A stretch of DNA of 64,000 nt from Omphalotus guepiniiformis (Eukaryota > Basidiomycota > Agaricomycetes > Agaricales > Omphalotaceae): contig JAQOOI010000063.1 of the NCBI GenBank assembly GCA_028554645.1, positions 930,001-994,000 on the forward strand, in the 5' to 3' direction. The position numbers were made by a program, and so were the translations under genes. Below, piece by piece: positions 12,016 through 22,691 of the stretch. Below the pieces are notes generated by a model. It saw only the letters and a program-made list of their open reading frames with translations. It ran no database searches and was not told the origin of the DNA. Position 1 is the stretch's first letter. Each line of letters begins with the position of its first letter.

Positions 12016-13006
12016 ATGGCCATGCCTACCTATACGATTTCAGCCAACGATACACGAATCTCATCTTTTCCTAGTGGCGTATGGAACGCACACAACGATG
12101 GCTCTCTTGCTACACACCGTGCAGGAGCCTCTGCGCTGTACATGTTCGCAGGTAATGCACATATCCTTCATCGCCATTCCATGCCTGTTCATCTAGTTTG
12201 GTTAGGGACGTCTGTGCAAGTGTTTGGGTCGTTCGTTAAGACTCAGAATAATATGCATGTGCCGCCAAATGCATCTGGCTCATTGGACGACTCTGCTTGT
12301 ACACCCGTGTCTGTCTCCGGCTCAAATTCAGGAGGATCCAATGAGCTGCTGTTCCAGTGCCCCATGGTGATAAACGGAAGTCATACTCTGAACATTACAA
12401 AGGAGGATTCCATGCACATGTTGGTTTTGAACTCCTTCGTGATCACGGTTTCGAACGCGAGCTCATCTCCTACACCAACCACAGTGCTGACTTCGGGGAA
12501 TCCCAGTCAAGCCTCCTCCTCATCCTCCTCTATTACATCTACACCTGAGGCTTCCATACTTCCCTCACATCGAGTTAACGTGGGTGGCGTAGTCGGAGGT
12601 ATAATCGCATTGGTAGCACTAGGTGCAATGTCCGTCTATGCTATCTATGTGTGGCGTAGGCGAAGACAGCGAAATGCTTCACGTCTTGCCACTCGTAAGT
12701 TTTTCTCATTCAGTTTCAGAATATTTTGATCATTCTCATAATTGCAAAAATTTGATTCCAGCTTTTGTCACGCCCGTTGTCTCAGCACGACCATCTCCGT
12801 CGTATTTGGCTGGTCCAGCCACGCTATCGAGTACCCCATACCTGTTCACAACAGGTGAGAAATATGTGCAGGCCAGCGACCGGATGCCTCCTTTCGCACC
12901 TCGCCCTTCTCAAGGCCAAACAAAGCGAGGCAGCACGGAAAAGCCGCAACGACGTTCAGAGGATAGTCTTCCCCCAGTAGAATATGGATATGGTCGCGGC
13001 TTATGA
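12016..13006 (+). CDS. Single-pass membrane protein with N-terminal beta-sandwich-like domain, function unknown
   Basis: Basidiomycete-type membrane protein. The N-terminal domain has TISANDTRISSF...SGVWNAH and GTSVQVFGSF, a layout shared by many basidiomycete proteins with a galactose-binding-like ectodomain. A Ser/Thr-rich linker follows, then the helix VGGVVGGIIALVALGAMSVY and the stop-transfer WRRRRQR, and a cytosolic Pro/Arg-rich tail encoded after an intron near 12694-12761 and ending YGYGRGL. No cleavable signal peptide is evident from the chosen ATG. A 45-nt intron (12152-12196, GTAATG...TCTAG) is very likely, since removing it joins ALYMFA directly to VWLGTSVQVFG; it is a multiple of three without stop, so retention would only add 15 residues. 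Function unknown. Confidence 0.72.
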
Positions 13007-13419
13007 TGCAATAGCGTCAGTTCTTGGATTGCTGAAGCAGGAAAGATTTTTGAGTGTATAAATTATCATGTATTCGAAGCTCGCTCATGTAATAATAGTT
13101 TTTTTTTTCTGCCAACATCTTAGCCTTTGGTTTACTGAGGCTGCGCGCCTCAATGCAGTGTCCTTTGTATTTGTTCATCTGTTATAGAGATGGCAACGTC
13201 CTACATAAGTCCATCTCGACGGTGCCGTATGGACATTGATGCATGATGTTCAGGGACACTGTATAGGTACATCGCTGGCAGCACACAGCACACCTCGCAC
13301 GATACCAGCTAGAGACCTACATTATCTTTGGACCCTCCCGCTGCCTCGAAATGGTAATTAACCCTGTACAGAGAACAGCACTGGATAGTGTACGTACTCT
13401 GACTTCTTCCCTAACAGTT
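13007..13419. other. Intergenic stretch, no gene seen
   Basis: Probably the 3' untranslated region of the membrane protein gene followed by spacer. It has a run of ten T near 13100. I see no RNA gene or clear repeat. Confidence 0.5.
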
Positions 13420-14112
13420 TCAGTGAACCGCTCTTTCACTGCCTCGGGGGCTATCAATCCATACATAAATGAGGAGCCGTGAGGAGCTGGCGTTGCTGGT
13501 GACTATGTGGTAGAGTCGGAACTCTACAAACTCGTGTGCAGCTCCGAGGCGATAGTGAAGCCGGTCTAACGTCCTCCAAACCAACGTTGTCTCCTGCAAA
13601 AACCTAGAAGCTACAGTAGTGCCTAAGGCGCTCAAGAATCTTAAGGTCCTGTCCCCACCACAGCCTGAGGGTAGTATATTTATCTTAATCCTATCAAAAA
13701 ATTTTCTCCTATTATTGAAGTTGACTGCTTCTATCAGAGATTGCGTATAAGCAGCTTGCACCAAGGACGGCCAGCAGAATGTTACCGACAGCTCACCTGC
13801 CGGTAAATCAGCAGTCCACATTCCTAGGAGATTCAAATACCTTCAGAGGTGCGAATGGGCCTGGCAGGAGACCACGACCCATGGAAATTTGACCACGCAG
13901 CACTCATTAGCTTTTGCTACGCCGCGAGATATTTGACCAGCTCCGACCGCATAGGCAACATACTTAGCCCAAATTGAAGGGACCCAGAATGTCCACGACA
14001 CGCTGCCGATCCTATGTTGTGTACTACGCGAGCACTGAAAGCGGTGTAACCGGGGTGGAGAGCGGTCTAAGAACTTGAAGAACGATGCACGCCCTGGACA
14101 TTTGAACACCAT
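13420..14112 (-). pseudogene. Two adjacent minus-strand ORFs, possibly a decayed gene
   Basis: Two open stretches, 13843-14112 and 13420-13836, follow one another on the minus strand with a frame break between them. Their translations (for example FFKFLDRSPPRLHRF and LLGMWTADLPAGELSVTF) have scattered Leu and Trp residues reminiscent of the leucine-rich parts of Agaricomycete F-box proteins, but I find no F-box, and no convincing splice pair that joins them. They could be a remnant of such a gene, an unrecognised lineage-specific gene, or chance ORFs. No promoter element stands out. Confidence 0.25.
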
Positions 14113-14579
14113 CGCTCACGGAGAACCTAAAGTGCCGAGTCCACCAGGCATCCATCTGTTCATTGAAAGCGTAAAAAGACCGACCGCTCTTCGACATGCT
14201 CTAGCTCAGTAATAATACATTCCGTATCCTGAAAGACATGTCAACTTTCGACAATACACATGATGGCTTGCACTTCCTAGCACTCACCCGCCAAGTCCTC
14301 GAAAGTTACTAAACATTCATAATATATCCTGGGTTGCAAGGTACTTCAGTCCATATCTGGAAATCACGAAATAATGAACGTTGATGAGCCATCAGGTCAA
14401 TTTCTGTTGGAAGTTGCTGCTTCTGACAGGCGAGTCTGCGGACAGTGTCTTCTCCGCCACTTACGATAGTTCGCGCTGCTTCCAATAGCTTTGACCAGCT
14501 GATGCTCTATTTATGATCATGATCCTAACACGAACACTTCATAAACAAGCCCAGACTATGTAAATCCTGTGCGTTCGCA
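14113..14579. other. Intergenic stretch, no gene seen
   Basis: Lies between the doubtful ORFs and the 3' end of the EMC10 homologue. No ORF, RNA gene or strong repeat was seen. Confidence 0.5.
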
Positions 14580-15522
14580 TTAACGCTTTGGTCCAGACTG
14601 ACCCTCTTCCTCTGGACCGCCGCCGGCCATCACTATAAACGAGGCAACACGTTAATCAGTCGTGAAGGAACAAGAAAGGACAATAAACCAAGGGGAGAAA
14701 TAAACAGAACGCGTTGACTAAAGGGACGAAACGAACTTACACAAGGCGACCAGAACAGCTGCGATGTACATCCAGTATTTCTGAATAAAGGATTTTTCTG
14801 GAGCTGGCTTCACGGGCTCGCCCTCTGCTGTGAGGGGTGGGGGAGTCCGGAGCTGAGGCCTAATCGTTCATGTGAGTGGGATATATTGGCCCAGAAGGAG
14901 GAGTAGAAATACAGTGGCGGGAGTCGTGCGTAAGCCAGAGAAACTGTAGTGTTTATACTATCCAGATTGATAGCAGATGCATTTAAAGCAGACAGAGAAG
15001 CTTCTGAAGAAACAGAATTATTGGCCATTTTCGGACAAGATCCATCGTGCGGGACAGGTGATACAAAATAATCAATGGCGTACGGAGATGGGGCTTGTAG
15101 AAAGTCCAAAATGTGCAGAACCATGGTCTCGGAGGAAACGAATGGTAGGTGGCACTAGAATCATATATCCAGTAATGCATCAAGTCTCGCTCGATCGAGA
15201 ACATAAGACGAACCAATTTGACGGAGGAGATATCCCACTCGCCACCTTCCCGTTCGAGAGCTATCTGGTATAAGGCACGATCGAGGTCCACATTACGCTG
15301 AGTTTGCGCATCTCTTAGTATATTCGTGAATTGAGCCCAATGCTGCGAGAGTACTGTCGAAGGCTGGAACGACAAAGGTGAGCTAGACCATGTACTGTCT
15401 ACAACTCCTCGCAGGACGAAATCAGTTGGGGAAACGCCCGGAAGAGACACGCGATGATATATGTTCAAGCATGAAGTAGCAGCAACGAGAGAGAACAGAA
15501 AGAGATAGGAAATGAGGAACAT
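14580..15522 (-). CDS. EMC10: ER membrane protein complex subunit 10 homologue
   Basis: Subunit of the EMC, which inserts tail-anchored and multi-pass proteins into the ER membrane; EMC10 is largely lumenal with one C-terminal helix. The start MFLISYLFLFSLVAATSC at 15522 is a good signal peptide. The lumenal part has YQIALEREGGEWDISSVK, the pattern typical of EMC10, followed by several short exons. The C-terminal exon reads EKSFIQKYWMYIAAVLVAL and, after an intron of about 100 nt ending TTATAG near 14639, LMAGGGPEEEGQ to the stop at 14580-14582. The frames of the middle exons were followed only by motif, so exact borders there are open. It is head to head with the Ser-rich gene at 15719 (196 bp). 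Confidence 0.82.
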
Positions 15523-15718
15523 AGCGGTGGAGTCTAAACGGAGAACGCGTAGAAAATGTTACAGTTATGGTGACCAATCCCAGCTAATCGGCTCACGTGA
15601 CGGCCGAGAGCTAGCCAGGAAAATGAATCGAGGCGTAGAGTCTAAAAGCATGTCTGCAAATATATACCCCAGCTGTTGTAAAATACAAAATAAGTCCCAA
15701 ATACAAGCCACCTCAAGT

Positions 15719-16577
15719 ATGACAGTAAAGCCCAACCAATTCTCCCATCCAATGCCTTCACCTCCTCCAGAATCACAAATTACACTCCGTCGAGAGACGA
15801 ACGGTTCACGAACCGACTCCAATTCTGCAAACAGCCCTGAATTACACACCACCGTGCGCGTGCTAGATTCCCTAGTCGCTTTTTACCAGCATGAGCGCAT
15901 GTGGGTTTGTCGCCAGCGCGCATCGCTCGACACCGTCCTTGACCCTCCAGAACCAGATCATTCGAGCTCGAGCTCCGAAGACGAATCTACTTCCCATTCA
16001 CCGACATCTTCTTCCTCTGCATCTGCATCTCGTCCACAAATCGTGCAGGTGAAAGATGAACCACTTGAGTCTGAACCCGTCCCATCCTCGTCCAAGTTAT
16101 TGTCACCTTCACGAGATCCTAGCCCAGAAGCATCGACTTCTAAAACCCGTTGGCACTCTCGAAAGCGAGACTTTAGGCTCAAGATCCACAGAATGCCTGC
16201 CAGACCTCGCGACCGGGGTCATGTTCGTCAAATCCTCCCTCCTCCAGGCGACTCTCCCCGGACATCGGCCAGAGAGATATCTCCAGGCAATGAAGTCATT
16301 ACACGAGTGCGGCTGACCGAGGAGGGAGACGGTGTTCACATTCTTGATATGTTTGAGAGCATAGTGGAAGCACGCCTGGAGAGTTGTCAGAGGATTAACA
16401 GACTTATCAAGCATGCAAATCGGAGAGACGTTGTTTTTCATGGAGGTGTGACAACCACAGCCGTCCTGAGGTGCGTCATGTACATTGTTCCAGTGTGCGT
16501 ATCGTTTGCTGACGATCCTTTCATTCCGCAGACGAGGGCTTACTCTTCCACATTCTTCTGCCAATTCTGAAGTGTAG
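15719..16577 (+). CDS. Ser/Pro-rich protein, function unknown
   Basis: Not recognised. The ATG at 15719 (MTVKPNQFSHP) is the best start after the divergent promoter shared with EMC10, although the frame is open to 15512. The first half has a short helical part (VRVLDSLVAFYQHERMWVC) followed by a long Ser/Glu-rich stretch with VKDEPLE, which resembles a SUMO-site consensus (psi-K-x-E). The second half is basic (WHSRKRDFRLKIHRMPARPR) and ends with a helix (DMFESIVEARLESCQRINR). An intron near 16470-16531 (GTGCGTC...CGCAG) is likely and leads to the ending SSANSEV with stop at 16575-16577; without it the frame stops at 16570. A nuclear protein is a reasonable guess from composition only. Confidence 0.6.
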
Positions 16578-16950
16578 GCGATGATATCATGACTGGGGTC
16601 GAGCGTGGAGCATTTTGCTGGACAGTCTGTTGATATTTTGTACTGCCTGTCCGGCATGTATGCGTATCAGCTACTATGTATTCCTTCAAGTATACGATGC
16701 AGTTGCTTTGGATCTTTGAACGCGCATAGGAAAGTTCCCAGTGTTTCGTTCCTAGGCGGAGCATTGATTGGAGCAATCCGCACACGGCCAGCATCGAGAG
16801 CCCAAGCTCCATATCTGCTTGAGCATCCATGTCCGCCGCGCGGGCGAGATCCAGAGCCTTGTAGCAGAGGACGAGAGCCAATGAAGTGGAGGAGCCAATA
16901 GCAGCACAGAGCTGAATCTGAGTTGAAGTGTTCGAGACTATCCGGAGCAC
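16540..16950 (-). other. Doubtful minus-strand ORF, TPR-like helical pattern
   Basis: An open frame of 136 codons that overlaps the end of the Ser-rich gene on the other strand. Its first half (VLCYKALDLARAADMDAQ, then MELGLSMLAVCGLL and KHWELSYARSKI) has the spacing of Ala/Leu helices seen in tetratricopeptide repeats; the second half is low quality. No upstream exon was found. It may be a fragment of a TPR gene or chance. Confidence 0.22.
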
Positions 16951-17478
16951 CAGCTGGACAAATCCAGTAGACGTTCTAGAAAGCAGTAATATTACGTAAC
17001 ATTCACTGCGATCTTTTCAAGCGCAAAATTTGTTGTTGAAAACTCTTGCGGTCAACCAGGGTCAACCCTTGGCAAAGTAGTCATACTAAATAATTCCTTG
17101 AACAGTGAATCACTATGATACTATGATGACAAGTGAAACGTCATAAGCATCTTCATTCCTTGTGGATATGACTCGTGATGGAATGACTGTGACTGGTGGT
17201 ACGGCCTCGTTTGCATCGTATAATCCGCTAAACAAACCTTGAACTGCACATTACAACAAGGCGACCATTAGCATGTAATTATAAGCAATAAGAATTAGGT
17301 TTACCGATCATTTTTAATCTGTTGTCGGACCTTGCTACGCTGTGAAATAGTCTTATCGACAAGGTGTTTCTCCAGCAGGGCTCAAGTGCCTTTACAGACT
17401 TGAGACCGGTTTGAAGGGCCGACCAGTTGCCTTTGACCAAGTCTGGTGTTCTGTCAATGACAATGCACAACCAGGAAT
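16951..17478. other. Intergenic stretch, no gene seen
   Basis: AT-rich spacer behind the DPH6 gene. A short minus-strand ORF starting at 17521 overlaps the last DPH6 exon in another frame and looks like a shadow. Nothing else was seen. Confidence 0.45.
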
Positions 17479-19752
17479 TCAGATAACAGCACCTCCGAAG
17501 CGAATGCAGATAAGAGCACAACCCGTCGAGTCAGCAACGTCGCAAAGTCGGGATATCTCCCAGTGCACGAAGTCATCATCCTGAGCAAACTCTCCTGTTA
17601 TTCAAAGCGTTGTAAATCAGGCAGTCGGAGAATGAGTTGAAATGTACATGCCTTGCTCGAACATAGGCTCAACCGGCCTGAGCACTAGCTCGCTTCCCCT
17701 CTCCTCATCATCAAGAGGATCATCAGGAAACCAGGCTCGTCCGGTGTGTACCAACACTTGCTTTTCAACCATAGCGTCTTTGGGCAGAGATTTTGCTACA
17801 ACGAACAGTCTCACTGCAGACTATCAAGAACCTGTGTCAATCATGATCATTAAAGTACCACCAGTGGAAGAGGCTTACGTTGTCGCACATATTAGCGCCC
17901 TCCTTCACGGAACTCAAGTACGATGCATCGCGCATCCAATATATTGCCATCTGAGTATGACCTCTCCATCCGTTTGCAAGAACTTCGACCACCCGGTGAA
18001 CATGCTGCATCGATAGCGCTGTTTCGATACTGAGCGAAGAAGGTGCAGGTAACGTCACGCTGCTAGGGATTAAGCCAATTTGACCCGATATGAAGACCCG
18101 TTCATCTATAATAATGGCCTGTGAGTACGGCCCAATATTTGTTGGAGCCCAGTAACTTTGACTTTGCACGTGGAGAGCTATTCGTTCCGATGTGGGATGA
18201 TTTGAATCCGAAGGATTGTTCGGGAAAAACGCAATACAGTCTAGTCTCACTCGGATGGAAGACGGGAGATCTAGAGCAACGCAAGCACGGGTAGGTGGAC
18301 TTGTTCCAAAGAAAGTGGAATATACGGCATTTACTCGAGCAAATAAATCCATTGAGGACAGAAAGATGTTGATGTTGGCGATGCTGGACAGAGAGGCGCC
18401 GCAAGATTGAAGACGGTCTACAAAAATGATTGTGACAAACCTTGGCATTCACTGTTTCAAGCTCACCTTGAAGTAATTGAAAGCACATTGTCACTTCGTC
18501 CTCGACTGACATATCTTTTGATACATCGGCCTGAACGTTGGCAACTGCTATCCATTTTCCGCATCTTTTGCTAGACATTGGCCATTCAAAAGCTCCTTCT
18601 TGATGCTGCGACGGGGAAGATGATTCTTCGCTGGAGGGAGTTCGATGCTGAGAAATGCTTTCGCAGATGTCTTGAAAATCACCATCTAGCAGTGGTGGCA
18701 CACGAGCGTCAGAAAGAGCGTCCGTATCTGTCTTGGGTTCTAGTCGAGCACTTTTGATTCTCATGAACGCGACCGATGCGAAGCCATTATCAGAATGTAT
18801 GACGGTCTCGACGTCTGTGCTACGCTGAGATGAGCACCAGACATACGGAAATGGTGGGTTTCCTCTTACAGAACAATGCGAGATTTGAATAGTGGGCAAT
18901 CCAGCGTCAGGCTTTCATACTCTCCACCTTCACCACAGACATGGGAACCGTATAGATCATTCTGAGATAACGATTTTTCAAGAGTTCTTGCATCCTGGAG
19001 AAAATGAAAACGGACCAGTTTCAACAACGTTGGTTTCATTTCTGCCAAAGTTTTTCCAAGATGTTTTGCTGTCAATCCTATGCCTGCCACCTTGATAAGA
19101 ACCGCTTCCAGGCCAGCATCGATCATTTCGGACAGTAGCTCGTCTTGTCGACGTTGCCAAAGATACGATAGGGAGGTGAGAGCAAGACGTCGGCATCTTG
19201 AGTGACCTTGTGAAGGCTGGACTGGGGGACGCAAGCTTACAATGCTTACACATGTTCTACCCGCACTCGTTGATAGTTAGACAAAATAGCACCGACAGAT
19301 ACGCCTTGGATCTCAGGGTGACGAGACTGGATAATTAGAATATTTCAGAGAATGCAGGAATAGTTTGAATTCCAGAATCACTTTCACAGCAGACAATAGA
19401 TCATATAAATCTTCCGTTTCGTCTCCAACTACACCATTTCTTGAGGTACGCGTCCCATACTCCAGTCCCTGTTCCACCGCGGTTCCTGTGATGACTCTTC
19501 GGTACAAGGGAACTTCTAATGCGCGGGCTACAAATTCAATCGCGTCTTGACCAACAGTTTGGTACATATACGAATCGAGTTCCTCTGGGCCGGCGTTAGA
19601 AAAATGTAGATGATTGTGAAGGCCTATCCCAGACCTTTTCCTTGTTCAGGCCGTAGAGAGGCAGCCGCTACGAGTTCATGGCCATTCTTCTGACAATGCA
19701 CGAGATTGAAGCAACTGTCCTTGCCTCCGCTTAGCAGAGCTACATATTTCAT
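17479..19752 (-). CDS. DPH6: Diphthine-ammonia ligase with RidA-like tail
   Basis: Catalyses the last step of diphthamide formation on elongation factor 2, the ATP-dependent amidation of diphthine. The N terminus MKYVALLSGGKDSCFNLVH (ATG at 19752) holds the PP-loop SGGKDS of the ATP pyrophosphatase domain; later GTRTSRNGVVGDETEDLYDL and GEGGEYESLTLDCP match Dph6. The second half has RidA/YjgF-like domains, seen in GPYSQAIIIDERVFISGQIG and in MQHVHRVVEVLANGW, as in yeast and other fungal Dph6. Introns are short; one joins FKSRIV to LTDVETVIHSDN. The last exon is best reached by a GC-AG intron (17595-17651), joining PMFEQ to GEFAQDDDFVHWEIS and ending at 17479; otherwise the frame would stop at 17617. 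It is divergent from the PheRS beta gene by 106 bp. Confidence 0.88.
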
Positions 19753-19858
19753 GGCTGATCGAGGTCCAGGATAAGATTTTGACCAAGCACGTGATGCGTA
19801 TACAGATTTCTTGAGGATCTGACTCGGCAGTACTCAGACTCAAAATTCTACTAGCACT

Positions 19859-22224
19859 ATGCCTACCGTCGCTGTCGACAAAGCCGATTTATGGGAGCGT
19901 CTTGGGCAAGAGTATTGTAAAGTGATCTCTGTATCGCACTTCATCCGTTCATTTACCGAGTCATTAACTAGCTTCAGACGAGTTCGACGCGCTCTGCTTT
20001 GAATACGGCCTGGAACTAGATGAAGATGTACGTTCGATTGTGTGATGATTACAATTCAACTCAACCAAATGATACAGACTACTGAGGAGGTTGCAGAAGC
20101 GATCAGGAAAGGACTACCTGCAGAACGTCCGGTGAGTTTTTACCTCTTCCTTCGGAATAGTATCTAAAAGTTCGTTTAGCAACTCAAAATAGAAGTACCT
20201 GCAAATAGGTATATCGAATGTAATTGTTTCTACTGGCACTTATAACCCCTATCCAGATATGATCTACTCTGCATCGAGGGAATTGCACGAGCTCTCAAGG
20301 TGTTCCTCGACAAGTCACAACCTCCGCGCTACAAACTTGTATACCCTCCTGGTGGGGAGTCGCAACTTCTTAACGTTACCATTAATCCTGAGGTGTGATC
20401 TTTCCTCTGCGCTATTTCCCAGATACTGATCTTCGAATAGACCAAGAAGATTAGACCTCTGTTTGCATGCGCCATCCTCCGAAATGTCACATTCACACCA
20501 CGATCCTACGCATCCTTCATAGATCTGCAGGACAAGTTGCATCAAAACATTTGTCGAAGAAGGCAATTGGTGGCCATCGGAACGCATGATTTAGACACCC
20601 TGAAAGCACCCTTCAGATATGAAGCCAGATCTCCAAAGGACATCAAGTTCGCACCTTTGAATAAGGATAAAGCCTATACTGCTGAAGAACTGATGACTTT
20701 GTATGAGGTATGTATCTATGTTATGTTAGCTTGCATGCTCACCAATTTTTCGACTGAAGTCTGACAAACAACTCTCGCGTTACCTACACATTATTCGAGA
20801 ATCACCTGTGTATCCTATCATTTATGATGCTGAAGACCGGGTGTTATCCATGCCTCCGATCATCAACTCGGAACACAGCAAGATTACTCTCAATACTCGA
20901 AATATCTTCATCGATGTGACCGCAACAGATCAGACCAAGCTTGACATCGTTGTCAACATGGTAGCTACCATGTTCTCAGAGTATTGCGCAGAGCCATTCA
21001 CGTAGGAAATCCACTCGCTTTCTCGTACAATAAAGACTTATGGATTGATTTTATCACAATTGAACCAGTCAAAATGATCCTTCCGGACGGCTCTGTAAAG
21101 ATCTCCCCTGATTTGTCTGAAAGACGTATGCTTGCGCACGCTTCCTACGTCAATTCCTGCACTGGTCTTTCCCTTACTCGCGATGATGTATCTCGACTGC
21201 TCAGCAAGATGTCTCTCTTTCCTCAGGTCTCATCCACAGACCCAGACGAGCTTGAGGTTATCATACCTCCTACCAGACCGGATATCTTCCATGAGTGTGA
21301 TATCATGGAAGATGCAGCTATTGCGTACGGATTCAACAACTTACCTCACACTTTCCCTCCCACTACTACTGTTGGCCAACCGTCGGCCATAAACAAGCTG
21401 AGCGACATAGTTCGGCTGGAGTGGGCATTGGCAGGATGGGTAGAAGTATTGCCTCTGACTCTGTGTTCGTCTATTTTTCAAGCTTCACGTACGCGTCACT
21501 GATTCTGCAACAATCGTAGTGTTCACACGAAGAAAACTTTGCCTTCCTCAATCACGAAGATGACGGTAATACTGCCGTGAAGATTGCGAATCCCAAGACT
21601 TTGGAATTCCAGGTCGTGCGGTCTACGCTGATTCCTGGAATTTTGAAGACTATTCGAGAGAACCGCTCGCATTCTCTTCCTATAAAGATATACGAGTCGG
21701 GTGACGTCGTCTTTAAAGATTTAAAGAGAGAGAGGCAATCTAGGAATGAACGCCACGCTGCGGCGGTGTGGTGTAACAAGACTGCCGGCTTCGAGGTTGT
21801 GCATGGTTTGTTTGATCGGGCAATGAAGATGCTAGAAATACCCCGAATCAGCAGTACCGATTTCAAAGCAGATACAGGATACTATGTGAAGGAGACTTCA
21901 GGCATGGTTTTTCTCTATCCTTTTCCATTGCTGTTTCTCATTTGTATCATTCAAGACCCTATGTATTTCCCTGGTCGCGCAGCCACAATCTACTATCGTC
22001 CCCCTGCTGACAAGCGGAAGCATCCTACGTTAAACAAGATAAAACACGAAGTCGAAGTAGCCCTGCACACCAGTGACCATAATGACATGGTGCTTGGGAC
22101 GTTGGGTATCTTACATCCGACAGTGCTCGAGAAGTTCGACATTCAATACCCATGTTCTGCTGTCGAGTTCAACCTAGAGCCTTTCAAGAAGGAAGTGCAG
22201 AAGATCTGGACGAATGATGAATAG
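19859..22224 (+). CDS. FRS1: Cytosolic phenylalanyl-tRNA synthetase, beta subunit
   Basis: Partner of the alpha subunit encoded at 4562-6639; carries the tRNA-binding and editing (B3/B4) and B5 domains. The start [16 protein letters not shown] at 19859 is followed by tiny exons ([17 protein letters not shown], then [18 protein letters not shown]). Typical beta-subunit motifs are [39 protein letters not shown] (with GTHDLD after it), [19 protein letters not shown], and [19 protein letters not shown]. The C terminus is [11 protein letters not shown] with the stop at 22224. The segment 21902-21955 (54 nt) reads as an in-frame hydrophobic insert but is better explained as an intron with a GC donor (TCAG|GCATGG...TTCAAG), which joins KETS to DPMYFPGR. 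Length and order of domains look complete. Confidence 0.95.
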
Positions 22225-22691
22225 ACGTGGAAAAAGAAAGCGATGTAAAGTAGATATCAAACATTTGTGGTATATATAAACGCTTTGCGAGGTTTTCAAC
22301 CTCAGCAGCAACAACTGCAATGATTGATTGATCCCTCGATTATAACATACCCTTACGTATGCTATGCTTGAATATATAATTTGGCTGACCGAACGGACTG
22401 ATGCAATTCGACTCTCGTAGTCAAAGAATGTGTGGATCAATGTATGGGCTATGTAGATTACATGTCATAGTTAGAGGAGAGGTATGTGTATAGATGGCAA
22501 GCATGCCGGATATGAAAGGTAACAGTATTACGATAGTACACGTATATATTCACAACAACACCCAACGAAGCAGAGAAAGACAGAGACTCAAGAAAGAAAT
22601 ACCCTCGCAGGAGAGATCATAGATGGTGAAGCAAACGACGTTTAGATAGCACTGTCAAGTAAGACCAGACTCTTGAAGGTCCCTCATCTCG
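22225..22691. other. Spacer between two converging genes
   Basis: The 3' flanks of the PheRS beta gene and the sugar transporter gene. It holds AT-rich stretches such as GTATATATAAACG near 22270, probably part of the 3' untranslated region. No gene was seen. Confidence 0.5.

Noticed and set aside
15958..16182. Acidic ORF on the minus strand
   Set aside because: It mirrors the Ser/Glu-rich stretch of the Ser-rich gene on the other strand and has no domain.
17279..17521. Minus-strand ORF of 80 codons behind DPH6
   Set aside because: It overlaps the likely last DPH6 exon in another frame; no recognisable motif.
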